Of a stretch of 64,000 nt of DNA, positions 24,433 through 34,246 are shown piece by piece. The DNA is from Kaustia mangrovi (GTDB lineage Bacteria > Pseudomonadota > Alphaproteobacteria > Rhizobiales > Im1), in NCBI RefSeq assembly GCF_015482775.1, contig NZ_CP058214.1, positions 1,736,001-1,800,000 of the forward strand, read 5' to 3'. Position 1 is the stretch's first letter. Each line of letters starts with the position of its first letter. The notes beneath the pieces were generated by a model that was not told the origin of the DNA, did not search any database, and was given only the letters and a program-made list of their open reading frames with translations. The translations under genes were made by a program, and so were the position numbers.

Positions 24433-25458
24433 ATGAGACGGCTTCGCCCACACCGGAACCTGTTCCTCGCAGCCATCGCGGTCGCGGCGCTCGCGGCATT
24501 GACGGCCTCCGGCGCGGTCCGGGCGGACGCCCAGGGAACCAAGCCGTTCACGCTGACCGTCCTCACCTACAACGTCAACGACCTGCCCTGGCCGCTGCGC
24601 AAGAACTCGGAGCCGCAGCTTGCCTATATCGGCAAGGACCTCGCCAGGCGCCGCGCCGCCGGCGACGGACCGGACGTCGTGTTCCTGCAGGAGGCCTTCA
24701 CCTCGCGCAGCCGCAAGCTGATTGAGGCGGCCGGATATCCTTATGTGTTCAAGGGCCCCGGCCGGCGCAGCACCAGCGGCAAGGGTGTCGGCGCGAAGGC
24801 GAAGGAGCCGATCAGGATGCGCACCGAGCAGACCGGCATGAATACGAGGAAATTCGTCAATTCCGGCCTCTATGTGCTCAGCCGGTACCCGTTCGTCGCG
24901 CGCGACAGCGAGCTGTTCGGCTCCGATTGCTCGGGCAATGACTGCCTGGCCAACAAGTCCGTCATCCATGTGCGTATCGCGCTGCCCGAGCCCTATACGC
25001 CCTTCGACCTCGTGACCTCGCACATGGATTCCAACATCCGCTCCGAAGCCCCCGAGGAGAAGCGGCTGCAGGCCCATCATGCCCAGACCGACAAGCTCGT
25101 GGCCTTCGTCGACGAGACGGTCCGCCCGCGCTCCGGCATCCTTGCCGGCGACCTGAACATCAAGGTCGCCCCGCGCTATATCTATTTCTCCGAGCATCTC
25201 GGCGGCATCAATGCGGGCGAGCTGTGCTTCAACACCGCCAAGTCCTGCACGCTGGGGCCGAACGCCACCGAAAAGTCCCTCTGGAAGAAGACGAACGACC
25301 ACCAGTTCATCATCGAGGGCAACAACTACAAGATCACGCCCATCCGCATGATGCGCAATTACGACGAGAAGCCCCAGGGACGCGAGCTCTCCGACCATCT
25401 GGGCTTCGAGGCGACCTACAGCCTCATGCCGATCCAGGCGCCGCGCGGGAACGAATAG
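24433..25458 (+). CDS. Secreted endonuclease/exonuclease/phosphatase (EEP) family hydrolase, sphingomyelinase-like
   Basis: 341 residues with a signal peptide (about 1-33, ending AVRADAQG). EEP active-site blocks occur in order: LTYNVNDLPW (metal-binding Asn), VVFLQEAF (metal-binding Glu), SGLYVLSRYPF, VTSHMDSN (His in the THLxS-like block), ILAGDLNIK (Asp and Asn) and ELSDHLGFEATY (catalytic Asp-His). This order fits bacterial neutral sphingomyelinases or secreted phosphodiesterases rather than AP endonucleases, since it is exported and has the LSDH ending. A pair of cysteines (SDCSGNDC) probably forms a disulphide. The substrate could be a phospholipid, cyclic glucan linkage or extracellular nucleic acid. 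It follows the CVNH gene after 140 bases. Confidence 0.85.
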   Translation: MRRLRPHRNLFLAAIAVAALAALTASGAVRADAQGTKPFTLTVLTYNVNDLPWPLRKNSEPQLAYIGKDLARRRAAGDGPDVVFLQEAFTSRSRKLIEAAGYPYVFKGPGRRSTSGKGVGAKAKEPIRMRTEQTGMNTRKFVNSGLYVLSRYPFVARDSELFGSDCSGNDCLANKSVIHVRIALPEPYTPFDLVTSHMDSNIRSEAPEEKRLQAHHAQTDKLVAFVDETVRPRSGILAGDLNIKVAPRYIYFSEHLGGINAGELCFNTAKSCTLGPNATEKSLWKKTNDHQFIIEGNNYKITPIRMMRNYDEKPQGRELSDHLGFEATYSLMPIQAPRGNE

Positions 25459-25575
25459 TGCGCCGCCGCGTCATCCGCCCTTGATGGCAACTTGCGTGGC
25501 GGACATTTTCGCGGTTGGACTCATTCGGCAAACCACGGATAACGGTCTCGGCGCGGCAACGCCCTTGGGGGGAAA

Positions 25576-27197
25576 ATGCCAGGTTTCCTAACGCTCTCGA
25601 TCCTGAGCCGCTATGTCTCGTTCGGACTCTGCATCGTACTTGCGGCCATGTTCGTCCCGCTCGGGGGCAGCATCCCGTCTATGCAGCGCTCGCGACCGTC
25701 TTCGGCCTCCTGTCGGTCCTGGGCGTCCACGACCTCGTCCAGACCCGGCATGCGGTCACCCGGAACTATCCGGTCGTCGGGCACATCCGTTTCCTGATCG
25801 AACGGTTCCGCCCGGAGCTGCGCCAGTATCTCTTCGAGACCGACTTCGAGAAGCTGCCCTTCTCGCGTATCCAGCGCTCGCTCGTCTATGCGCGGGCGAA
25901 GTCGGAACCGGACCAGCGCCCCTTCGGCACGCTCGCCGACACCTACGAGAACGGCTACGAGTTCATCTGCCACTCCACGGCGCCGATCGCCATGGGGGAT
26001 CCGGCGGGCTTCCGCACGACGATCGGCAACGACCAGACGGCCCAGCCCTATTCGGGCTCGGTGCTCAATATCTCCGCAATGAGCTTCGGCGCGCTCAGCG
26101 CCAACGCGATCCTTTCCCTGAACAAGGGTGCGAAGCTGGGCGGCTTCGCCCAGGACACCGGCGAAGGCAGCATCAGCCCCTATCACCGGCGCAATGGCGG
26201 CGACCTCGTCTGGCAGATCGCCAGCGGCTATTTCGGATGCCGCAACGAGGACGGATCCTTCTCCGCGGAGCGCTTCGCGGCCCAGGCGGTCGACCCGCAG
26301 GTCAAGATGATCGAGGTGAAGCTCAGCCAGGGCGCCAAGCCGGGCCATGGCGGCATCCTGCCCGCGCGCAAGATCAGCCCCGAGATCGCGGCGACGCGCG
26401 GCATTTCCATGGGCGCCGATTGCGTGTCTCCGCCGTTCCACAGGAGCTTTCGCACGCCGCTGGAGATGGTCGCCTTCCTCGCCGAGTTGCGCCGCCTGTC
26501 CGGTGGCAAGCCGGTCGGCTTCAAGCTCGCCCTCGGCCAGCCCTGGGAGTTCATGGCCATCGTCAAGGCCATGCGCGAGACGGGGATCGTGCCGGACTTC
26601 GTCGTGGTGGACGGTTCGGAGGGCGGCACCGGGTCCGCGCCGCTCGAACTGACCGACCATGTCGGCGTGCCGATGCGCGAGGCGCTGCTCTTCGTCCACA
26701 ACACGCTCGTCGGCACGGGGCTGCGCGGAAAGATCCGGATCGGCGTCAGCGGAAAGGTCATCTCCGCCTTCGACATCGCCTGCGTGCTCGGCATGGGCGC
26801 AGACTGGGTCAATTGCGCACGCGGCTTCATGTTCGCGATCGGCTGCATCCAGTCCCAGAGCTGCCACACGAACAAGTGCCCGACCGGGGTGGCGACGCAG
26901 GATCCCCTGCGCCAGCGCGCGCTGGACGTGACCGACAAGGCCCAGCGCGTGGCGAGCTTCCACCGCAACACGCTCAACGCGCTCGCCGAACTCCTGGCCT
27001 GCGCCGGGCTGGAACACCCCGGCGAGTTGCGCCCCCATCACCTCGTCCGGCGGGTCAGCTCCAGCGAGATCCGTCTGTTCTCCGAGCTGCTCACCTATCT
27101 GGAAGACGGCGAGCTGCTGGACGAGACCATCCGCCACCCCTTCTACAGGGCGATGTGGCGCGCCGCCCGCCCCGACAGCTTCGCCCGCGCCGACTGA
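25576..27197 (+). CDS. FMN-binding glutamate-synthase-like protein, interrupted by one-base frameshift
   Basis: The N-terminal membrane helix (MPGFLTLSILSRYVSFGLCIV) is read in the frame starting at 25576; the rest is in the frame that ends at 27197. The switch is at a run of five G at 25663-25667. Adding one G joins them as VPLGGQHPVYAALATVF, giving a normal 540-residue protein. The GltS-type barrel has AMSFGALS, TGEGSISPYH, GAKPGHGG and VDGSEGGTGSAP for FMN and substrate, and CIQSQSCHTNKC for the [3Fe-4S] cluster. The glutaminase domain is absent, as usual for this membrane-anchored subfamily, whose donor and substrate are not settled. The GGGGGGAAA leader supports the 25576 start. Confidence 0.85.
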
Positions 27198-27258
27198 CCG
27201 GCCCGCCGGGGCACCGCTCCGGAACAGGCCACCCTCGCGCCGCGGGTCAAAGGTACCC

Positions 27259-28149
27259 CTAGATCAGGCCCTGCTCGCTCAGGAAGTTGCCGGCGACCTC
27301 CTCTATGGTCTTCTTGTCCACGTCCACCGACGCGTTCAGCTTGCGCATGGTGTCGTCGTCCAGCTTGGCCGACAGGCCGTTCAGCACCTCCGCGAGCTCG
27401 GGATTGGCGTCGAGCGTTTCCTTGCGGATGACGGGCGTGATGGCATAGGCCGGGAAGAAGCCCCGGTCGTCCTCGAGCGTCACGAAGTCGAAGGCGGCGA
27501 TGCGCCCGTCGGTGGCGAAGACCAGCCCGACATCGACCTGGTTCTCCTTGAGCGCCTGATAGGTCAGACCGCTCTCCATCGCTTTCAGGAGGCTGCGCGG
27601 ATAGCGGAAGTCATAGGTCTTCTGCAGGCCGCGCAGGCCATCCTCGCGGTGCGGAAATTCCGCGTTCACGGCGAAGGAGAGCTCCTCGCCGGCCTCCAGC
27701 TTGGCCTTCAGGTCGCTGATCGAGGCGATGCCCTTCTCCTCCGCCTCGCTCCTGTTCATCGCGAGCGCGTAGGTGTTGTTGGCCTTCGACGGGTTCAGCC
27801 AGACGAGGCCCTTCTCTGCGTCGAGTTCCTTGACCTTCTCGTAGGTCTCCTCCGGCGAGAGGCGCTCCTTGACCTTGTTGTAAACGACGAGCGAGGTGCC
27901 GGTATATTCCCAGTAGACGTCGACCTGGCCGTTTTCCTGGGCCTGGCGCAGCACGGTGGAGCCGAGGCCGTCGCGCTTGTCGACGTCGTAGCCCTTGGCG
28001 GCGAGAAGCTGCTCGGTCATCTCCGCGAGCAGGAGCTGTTCGGTGAAGTTCTTGCCTCCGACCGTGATGGTCTCGGCCGTGGCGGCGGTCGCCGTGCCGA
28101 GGGCCAGCGCGGCCACGAGGGTTACGGTGCGTGCGATTGACTTGAACAT
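27259..28149 (-). CDS. Quaternary-amine ABC transporter binding protein 1 (OpuC/ProX type)
   Basis: 296 residues from ATG 28149; longer frames are shadows of the permease. Signal peptide 1-25 ends TAATAE. The mature start TITVGGKNFTEQLLLAEM and VDVYWEYTGTSLVVYNKVK are signatures of OsmF/OpuCC-type receptors for glycine betaine, choline and related cations. YWEYTGT supplies aromatic residues for the cation box. It is the last gene of the minus-strand order permease, ATPase, permease, receptor. A close paralogue lies at 35230-36117 without its own permeases. Confidence 0.92.
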   Translation of the reverse strand: MFKSIARTVTLVAALALGTATAATAETITVGGKNFTEQLLLAEMTEQLLAAKGYDVDKRDGLGSTVLRQAQENGQVDVYWEYTGTSLVVYNKVKERLSPEETYEKVKELDAEKGLVWLNPSKANNTYALAMNRSEAEEKGIASISDLKAKLEAGEELSFAVNAEFPHREDGLRGLQKTYDFRYPRSLLKAMESGLTYQALKENQVDVGLVFATDGRIAAFDFVTLEDDRGFFPAYAITPVIRKETLDANPELAEVLNGLSAKLDDDTMRKLNASVDVDKKTIEEVAGNFLSEQGLI

Positions 28150-28193
28150 GGTGTCTTTCCTCTTTTCCGTTTCGGGAGGTGTCTCCCGTCGAT

Positions 28194-28940
28194 CTAGCGC
28201 TGCGGATTGACGCCGCGCGGGATGGCCCAGTACTGGATCTGGGCGATGGCGAAATCGGTCGCGATCGCGAGTGCCGCGGTCGGCACGGCGCCGGCCAGCA
28301 TCATGCCGAACTCGTTGAGGGCGATCCCGGTGAAGATCAGCTCGCCCAGGCCCCCGCCACCGATCAGGAAGGCGAGCGGCACGGTGCCCACATTGATGGT
28401 GAGCGCGGTGCGGATGCCGGCGAAGATCACATAGAGCGCATTGGGCAGCTCGACGCGCAGCAGCATGGTGCGCGGCGACATGCCCATGCCGTTCGCCGCC
28501 TCCTTCATATGGGCGGGCACCGCCTTCAGCCCGGCATAGGTGTTGCGCACGATGGGCAGAAGCGAGGCGATGAACAGGCCGAAGATTGCCGGAACGGCGC
28601 CGATGCCGAGCAGGCTCATGGACAGGGCGAGGATCGCCAGCGTCGGGATCGTCGTACCGATATTGAACACCTGCATGACGGTTTCGGCGAAGCGCGCCAT
28701 GGACGGGCGCGACAGCCAGATGCCGATGGCGATGCCGGCCACGATGGCAAGGCCGCCCGAAATCGCGACCAGCCTCATGTGCTGCACGGCCAGATATTCG
28801 ATATCGGGCCAGTAATACACGAACTCGTCGATCAGCCCGGTCGCCGATACCAGGATGCCGAATCCGAAGGCGGCCAGGAGCCCGATCCAGCCGAGGACCC
28901 GGTTGCCCACACTCTCGCGGGCGCTTGCAGCGGCGGCCAT
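28194..28940 (-). CDS. Quaternary-amine ABC transporter permease (OpuCD type)
   Basis: 248 residues from ATG 28940, which shares one base with the ATPase stop (TGATG). Five or six membrane helices; the EAA-loop EAANGMGMSPRTMLLRVEL lies near residues 143-161. A preceding helix pair contains NIGTTIPTLAILAL, typical of OpuC-type channels. It pairs with the 217-residue permease upstream. Confidence 0.92.
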   Translation of the reverse strand: MAAAASARESVGNRVLGWIGLLAAFGFGILVSATGLIDEFVYYWPDIEYLAVQHMRLVAISGGLAIVAGIAIGIWLSRPSMARFAETVMQVFNIGTTIPTLAILALSMSLLGIGAVPAIFGLFIASLLPIVRNTYAGLKAVPAHMKEAANGMGMSPRTMLLRVELPNALYVIFAGIRTALTINVGTVPLAFLIGGGGLGELIFTGIALNEFGMMLAGAVPTAALAIATDFAIAQIQYWAIPRGVNPQR

Positions 28941-30124
28941 CACGACGCCTCCTCTGCCTGCGCCACCGGGGTTCCCGGCGGCGGCACGTTCGGATCGGGC
29001 AGCTCGCTCCTGTCGGTATAGGTCGCGCCCAGGTGATGCGTGATCTGGCGCTGGGTGATGTAGCCGCGGAACCGGCCATCGTCGTCCACGCAGGCGAGCC
29101 AGGTCACGTTGTGGGTGAACATCTCCGAGACGGCCGTGCGCAGGTCGGCATCTATACTGACCGTCTTCGGATAGCCCGCCCAATGCTCCTTCACGGCGCC
29201 GCTGGCGTCCTTCACGTCGTTATAGTGCACATAGCCGCGCGGACGCCCGCGCGGTCCGACGACGACGGCGTTCTGGTGCTCGTGGTCCTCCATGAGCTTG
29301 ACCGCCTTCCTGATGTCGTCCTCGGGCACGATCTTCGGCGGTTCGGCATCCATCGCCTCATAGACCCTGACGAGCCTGAGCCGCTTCAGCGTGCGGTCGC
29401 CGCCGACGAAATCGGCGATGAACTCGTTGATCGGATGGGCGAGGACGTTATCGGGCGTGTCGTACTGGATCAGCCGTCCGGCGCGGAAAATGGCGATGCG
29501 GTCGCCCATCTTCACCGCCTCGTCGATATCGTGGCTGACGAACATGATGGTCTTGCGCATCTCCTGCTGGAGCTTCAGGAACTCGTCCTGGATGACCTCC
29601 CGGTTGATCGGGTCGATGGCGCCGAACGGCTCGTCCATCAGCATGACCGGCGGGTCGGCGGCGAGCGCGCGGGCCACCCCGACGCGCTGCTGCTGGCCGC
29701 CGGACAGTTCCTTCGGGTAGCGCTTGAGGAAGATGGAGGGATCGAGCGCGACCATCTCCAGGAGCTCCGCGGCGCGGGCGCGCGATTTCTTCTTCTCCCA
29801 GCCCAGCAGGTCCGGCACGACGGCGATGTTCTCCTCCACCGTCATGTTGGGGAACAGGCCGATCTGCTGGATGACGTAACCGATATTGCGGCGCAGCTCG
29901 ATCTCGTTGACGCCGTCGGTATCCTCGCCGTCGATGAGGATCTTGCCGCTCGTCTTCGGGATGATCCGGTTGATCATCTTGAGCGTGGTGGTCTTGCCGC
30001 AGCCGGAGGGGCCGAGCAGGATCGCCGTCTCGCCGGCCGGCACCTCCAGATTGACGTGATCGACCGCGGTGACCGGCTCGCCGCCGGCGTCGAAGATCTT
30101 GGTGAGGTTCTTCAGCGTAATCAT
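28940..30124 (-). CDS. Quaternary-amine ABC transporter ATPase with tandem CBS domains (OpuCA/ProV type)
   Basis: 394 residues. Walker A GPSGCGKTT, signature LSGGQQQRVGVARA, Walker B LMDEPFGAIDP and the switch histidine VSHDIDEA are intact. Two CBS repeats occupy about 265-375 (AVKLMEDHEHQNAVVV; TVSIDADLRTAVSEMF). In OpuA/OpuC relatives these sense ionic strength, but this copy also has a 20-residue proline-rich tail, so osmotic control is not certain. The gene lies 13 bases after the first permease. Confidence 0.93.
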   Translation of the reverse strand: MITLKNLTKIFDAGGEPVTAVDHVNLEVPAGETAILLGPSGCGKTTTLKMINRIIPKTSGKILIDGEDTDGVNEIELRRNIGYVIQQIGLFPNMTVEENIAVVPDLLGWEKKKSRARAAELLEMVALDPSIFLKRYPKELSGGQQQRVGVARALAADPPVMLMDEPFGAIDPINREVIQDEFLKLQQEMRKTIMFVSHDIDEAVKMGDRIAIFRAGRLIQYDTPDNVLAHPINEFIADFVGGDRTLKRLRLVRVYEAMDAEPPKIVPEDDIRKAVKLMEDHEHQNAVVVGPRGRPRGYVHYNDVKDASGAVKEHWAGYPKTVSIDADLRTAVSEMFTHNVTWLACVDDDGRFRGYITQRQITHHLGATYTDRSELPDPNVPPPGTPVAQAEEAS

Positions 30125-30137
30125 CGTGTCATCCCCC

Positions 30138-30791
30138 TCAGCGGGTCCCGGCGGGCGTCAGGCGGCGCTGCACCCAGTAAAGGAAATAGTCGGCGGCGAT
30201 GGCGAGCAGGCTGACCGCGAGCGCGCCGGTGATGAGCTGGCGCGGATCGGTCTGCGAGATGCCGCGGCTGATCAGCGTGCCGAGCCCGCCCGCGCCGATA
30301 TAGGCGGCAATCGCGGTGATCCCGATATTCATCACCACCGCCGTCCTCACGCCCGCCATGATCACCGGGATGGCGAGCGGGATCTCCACGCGCCACAGCC
30401 GCTGGACCGGCTTCATGCCCATGCCGCGAGCGGCCTCGCGCAGCGCCGGATCGACATTGTTGATGGCGGTATAGGTGTTGCGGATGATCGGGAGCTGCGA
30501 ATAGAGCAGCACCGCGATCACCGCCGGCAGATAGCCGATGCCGTGCCCGATGAGCGACAGGACCGGAATCATGATGCCGAACAGCGCGATCGAGGGCACC
30601 GTGACGATGATGCTCGCAATGTAGAGCACGATATCGGCGGCGGACCTGTTCTGGGTGATCGCGATGCCGATGGGCACGCCGGTCAGGACCGCAAGCCCGA
30701 CGGCCACCGCGACGATGGAGATGTGCTCCATCGTCAACTCGCCGATGACGCCGAGATTGCTCGTAATGAACGCAATCGTTTCCAAGGCCAC
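30138..30791 (-). CDS. Quaternary-amine ABC transporter permease (OpuCB type)
   Basis: 217 residues, about five membrane helices, with the EAA-loop EAARGMGMKPVQRLWRVEIP. It is the first gene of the transporter operon; 67 bases separate it from the LysR gene upstream on the same strand. Size and order (permease, ATPase, permease, receptor) are those of OpuC systems. Catabolic genes on both sides suggest nutrient uptake rather than pure osmoprotection. Confidence 0.92.
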   Translation of the reverse strand: MALETIAFITSNLGVIGELTMEHISIVAVAVGLAVLTGVPIGIAITQNRSAADIVLYIASIIVTVPSIALFGIMIPVLSLIGHGIGYLPAVIAVLLYSQLPIIRNTYTAINNVDPALREAARGMGMKPVQRLWRVEIPLAIPVIMAGVRTAVVMNIGITAIAAYIGAGGLGTLISRGISQTDPRQLITGALAVSLLAIAADYFLYWVQRRLTPAGTR

Positions 30792-30858
30792 CCTCCCCTT
30801 CGGTCGTGCCGCCGCCAGCCCCTCTCCCCCGGGTGGCGACGGAACGGTGTTCCAGTTC

Positions 30859-31734
30859 TCAAACCGCGGCCGCGAACCCCTCGTGCCGCTCGGCCGCCTC
30901 CAGCAGGAGATCGCGGACCATGCGGACCGGCTCGGTCAGCACCGGCGCGACCGAATGCATCTCCACCACCACGGCGCCGAGCGTGGGCATGCCGTCCTCC
31001 GGCCCCAGCACGCGGCAGCCCTCGGGCAGCGCACGCTCCGTCTTCACGGCGACGCCAAGCCCGGTCTGCACGGCGATGTTCGTGCTTGTCGGATTGGCGC
31101 TGGTGAAGGCGATGCGCCAGCGCCGCCCGGCGCGGTTCAATGCGGCAATCGCCGTCGCGCGATAGACGCATCCATCCGGATTGACGGCCAGCGGAATGAC
31201 GTCGCTGTCGCTCGGGGCGAAATCCTTCGCAGCCACCCAGCACAGGGCCTCCTGCCCGATCACCGTTCCGCCATTGCTGTTGGGATGGCGGATCGTGATG
31301 GCGATATCGAGAAGCCCGTCATGGACGCGCTCGACGAGTTCTGGGCTCTCGTCGCAGACGACCGCGAGCCGCGCATCCGGATATCGCGCCGTGAAGATCG
31401 GCAGCACGAACGGCAGATAGACGACCGCCTGCTCGTCGGTCATGCCGACACGCACCTCCTGCATCTCCGCCGACTTCACGATCGCCTCCTCCGCCTCGCC
31501 ATTGAGGCGCAGGATCCGCTGGGCGTAGGGGACGAGGATGGCCCCCGCCTCCGTGAGCGCGACGGAGCGGCTCGTACGGTCGAACAGGCTGACGCCGATG
31601 CGCTCCTCCAGCCTCTTGATCTGCAGGCTGACCGCAGACTGGGTGAGGTTGAGCTGCTTGCCGGCGGCGCTGAAGCCGCCGAGCTCGGCAACGGCCAGAA
31701 ATGTCCTGAGTAGATCGGAGTCCATCCCGGTCAT
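30859..31734 (-). CDS. LysR-family transcriptional regulator
   Basis: 291 residues, or 288 from the second Met (MDSDLLRTF). The winged HTH covers 1-65 (ELGGFSAAGKQLNLTQSAVSLQIKRLEE). The rest is the periplasmic-binding-like effector domain. It sits between the transporter operon (same strand) and the divergent oxygenase gene, so it probably controls the oxygenase/MmgE pair, the transporter, or both. The 152-base divergent spacer is its likely target. Confidence 0.9.
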   Translation of the reverse strand: MTGMDSDLLRTFLAVAELGGFSAAGKQLNLTQSAVSLQIKRLEERIGVSLFDRTSRSVALTEAGAILVPYAQRILRLNGEAEEAIVKSAEMQEVRVGMTDEQAVVYLPFVLPIFTARYPDARLAVVCDESPELVERVHDGLLDIAITIRHPNSNGGTVIGQEALCWVAAKDFAPSDSDVIPLAVNPDGCVYRATAIAALNRAGRRWRIAFTSANPTSTNIAVQTGLGVAVKTERALPEGCRVLGPEDGMPTLGAVVVEMHSVAPVLTEPVRMVRDLLLEAAERHEGFAAAV

Positions 31735-31886
31735 GCCTCGATCGTTAATCTATTTCGAAACATCATCGATACTATGGCACATCGTCGTTTCACTTATCAA
31801 TGGACGCCTTGTAGGGTCGCGCGGACTGACATCATGACTGTCCCCAACCACACTGATCCCTGCGACCTGAATCGGGAGCGACCCCC
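31735..31886. promoter_or_regulatory. Divergent LysR/oxygenase promoter region
   Basis: This AT-richer 152-base spacer separates the LysR gene from the oxygenase gene. It holds CGAAAC at about 31756-31761 and an inverted partner GTTTCA at about 31788-31793, plus several T-N11-A arrangements as LysR proteins prefer. No single site is convincing by eye. Confidence 0.35.
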
Positions 31887-32774
31887 ATGTCCATATCCGC
31901 CAAAGCCCTTCCGGAAACCGCCCTGCCGCTCGGCGAGGTCGTCGATCTCGACCGCTACCCGATCGACCGTCTCGACACCCCTGAGGCCATGGCGCTCGTC
32001 GCGCGCTGCCGTGCCCAGCTCAACGACGATGGCTGTGTCGTCCTCGACGGCTTCATCCGGCCCGACGCGCTGGAGCGGCTCGAGGCGGAGACGGGGCATC
32101 TGGGGCCCCACGCCCATTACAACTCGACCGTCACCAACATCTACAACAGCGACGGCGACCCCTCCCTGCCGGAGGACCATCCGGTCAACATCTTCAACGA
32201 GCGCACCAACGGCTTCGTCGCCGGCGACATGATCCCGGACGGCACGCTGATCCGCTCGCTTTACGAGAACCGGGCCTTCCAGGCGTTCATCGCCGCCGCG
32301 ATGGAGGAGCCGGAGCTTCACGAATATGCCGACCCGCTGGCCGGCCTCGTGGTCAACTGCCTCAAGCCCGGCTGCCAGCATCCCTGGCACTACGACTCCA
32401 ACGACTTCATCGTGACCATGATGACCAGGGCCCCCGAAGCCGGCGGCACCTTCGAGTACTGCCCGCAGATCCGCGAGGCGGGCAACGAGAACATCGAGGC
32501 GGTGAACGCCGTTCTCGCCGGCGACCGGGCGCCCGTGCGCGCCCTCGACCTGAAGCCCGGCGACCTGCAGATCTTCTATGGCCGCCTGTCGCTCCACCGC
32601 GTCGCCAGGGTGGAGGGCGAGCGCGACCGTCACACCGTGATCTTCGGCTATGCCCGCGAGCCCGGCTTCATCGGCCGCGCCGCGCGCACCCGCAAGCTCT
32701 TCGGCCGCGTCGCGCCGATCCACGAGCGCGAAGAGCGCAACGGGCTTAAGCGCACCGACACGCTGCAGGACTGA
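31887..32774 (+). CDS. 2-oxoglutarate/Fe(II)-dependent oxygenase (ArpA/HalD-like)
   Basis: 295 residues. The iron ligands are His168 and Asp170 (HYDSNDF) and His237 (LSLHRVAR); Arg248 in RDRHTVIFGY would bind 2-oxoglutarate. The presence of Asp170 indicates hydroxylation; halogenases of this fold carry Gly or Ala there. The wide arrangement and SNDFIVTMM stretch recall the ArpA or HalD group that acts on free amino acids and small zwitterions. It begins the plus-strand pair with the MmgE/PrpD gene and is divergent from LysR. A role in oxidising a betaine-like molecule imported by the flanking transporter is an inference. Confidence 0.82.
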   Translation: MSISAKALPETALPLGEVVDLDRYPIDRLDTPEAMALVARCRAQLNDDGCVVLDGFIRPDALERLEAETGHLGPHAHYNSTVTNIYNSDGDPSLPEDHPVNIFNERTNGFVAGDMIPDGTLIRSLYENRAFQAFIAAAMEEPELHEYADPLAGLVVNCLKPGCQHPWHYDSNDFIVTMMTRAPEAGGTFEYCPQIREAGNENIEAVNAVLAGDRAPVRALDLKPGDLQIFYGRLSLHRVARVEGERDRHTVIFGYAREPGFIGRAARTRKLFGRVAPIHEREERNGLKRTDTLQD

Positions 32775-32834
32775 GGGCCGGTGTACCGCCGGCGGCGGAG
32801 CGTTTCCTGGACGGACAATCTCGACGGGGTCGTC

Positions 32835-34190
32835 ATGGCCATTACGGACTTTCTGCGCGAAACCGGTTTCGGGAACATTCCCGAGACCGTCACCCGGCAG
32901 TCCCGGCTGTGGTTCCTCGACCTTGTCGGCGTCGCCGCCGCCGGCAGCCGGACGCCGCTCTCCGGCCTGATCCGCGATCACGCATGCGCCCATTTCGCCG
33001 CCGGCGGCCGCGGCGCGCGGATCCTGTTCGACGGGCGTACCGTGAGCCCGTCCGGCGCCGCGCTGGCCGGCGGCATGACCATCGACGCGCTCGACGCCCA
33101 TGACGGGCACCGGCTGACCAAGGGCCATGCCGGCTGCGGCGCGCTGCCCGCCGTGCTCGCCTATATGGATGCCGAGGACATCGCGGACGGGCGCGAACTC
33201 CTGATCGGCCTGATCCTCGGCTACGAGATCGGCACGCGCGCCGGGATCGCGCTCCACCGCCTGGCCCGCGACTACCACACTTCCGGCGCCTGGATCGCCG
33301 TCGCCACGGCGGCCATCGGCGTGCGCATGCTGGGTCTCGGCGGGCCGGCGGCGCGCCATGCCATCGGCATCGGCGAGTATCACGGACCGCGCAGCCCGAT
33401 GATGCGCTGCATCGACCATCCGACCATGGTCAAGGACGGGTCCGGCTGGGGCGCGATGGCGGGCGTGTCGGCGGCCTACCTCGCACAGGACGGCTTCACC
33501 GGGGCGCCCGCGACGCTCGTGGACTCGCCGGACACCGCCGATCTGTGGCGGGATCTCGGACAGCGCTGGCGCGTACTCGAACAATATTACAAGCCCTTTC
33601 CCGTCTGCCGATGGGCCCAGCCGGCCATCGAGGCGGCACTGGCGCTGAAGGCCGGCCACGGCGTCGCGGCGGACGACATCGCACGGATCGAGGTGGAGAG
33701 CTTCGACGAAGCCGTCCGGCTCGCCACACGCCGCCCGCAGACCACCGAGGAAGCCCAGTATTCGCTGCCCTTCCCCGTCGCCGCGGCGGCGGTGCGCGGC
33801 CGTCTGGGGATCGACGAGGTCGCCGGCGACGCGCTTGGCGACCCCGGGATCCGGCGTCTGAGCGAGACGATGGCGCTGACCGCCGATCCGGCGCTCTCCG
33901 CCCGCTTCCCGGAGCGGCGCATCGCACGTGTGCGGTTCCTGCTGCGCAATGGATCCATCCTCTCGAGCGGCGACACGGAGGCCTTCGGAGACCCGGAGCG
34001 GCCGGCAACGGCCAACCGGATACGCGACAAGTTCGAGACCTATGCCGAACCGGTGCTCGGTGCCGAACGGACACGAACGATCGCCCGATCCATCGAGACC
34101 ATCGGCACGGACACTCCCGGCCAAGAGCCGATCCTCGGGCGGCTCCTTGCATCCCCGCCCGACGGCCTGAGCGCACGCCTGCCGCGGTGA
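32835..34190 (+). CDS. MmgE/PrpD-family protein (2-methylcitrate-dehydratase-like)
   Basis: 451 residues from ATG 32835; a GTG at 32781 would add an arginine-rich stretch not expected in the family. The family begins with a helix like ITDFLRETGFGNIPETV, and conserved blocks follow: SGAALAGGMTIDALDAHDGH (residues of the putative active site), GHAGCGALPA, GYEIGTRAG, KDGSGWGAMAGVSAAYLA and YYKPFPVCRWAQPAIEA. Known relatives dehydrate 2-methylcitrate or act on itaconyl-type acids, but many are in unrelated pathways. Here it follows the oxygenase by about 60 bases and probably acts on the product. Confidence 0.87.
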   Translation: MAITDFLRETGFGNIPETVTRQSRLWFLDLVGVAAAGSRTPLSGLIRDHACAHFAAGGRGARILFDGRTVSPSGAALAGGMTIDALDAHDGHRLTKGHAGCGALPAVLAYMDAEDIADGRELLIGLILGYEIGTRAGIALHRLARDYHTSGAWIAVATAAIGVRMLGLGGPAARHAIGIGEYHGPRSPMMRCIDHPTMVKDGSGWGAMAGVSAAYLAQDGFTGAPATLVDSPDTADLWRDLGQRWRVLEQYYKPFPVCRWAQPAIEAALALKAGHGVAADDIARIEVESFDEAVRLATRRPQTTEEAQYSLPFPVAAAAVRGRLGIDEVAGDALGDPGIRRLSETMALTADPALSARFPERRIARVRFLLRNGSILSSGDTEAFGDPERPATANRIRDKFETYAEPVLGAERTRTIARSIETIGTDTPGQEPILGRLLASPPDGLSARLPR

Positions 34191-34246
34191 ACCGGTCCGG
34201 CCCGCCGCGCGCGCCCGCCATCCGGACCGGACATGATCGCCGATCC

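Noticed and set aside
31887-32774. Halogenase function for the 2OG/Fe(II) enzyme
   Set aside because: The iron site keeps Asp170 in HYD; halogenases of this fold have glycine or alanine at that place.
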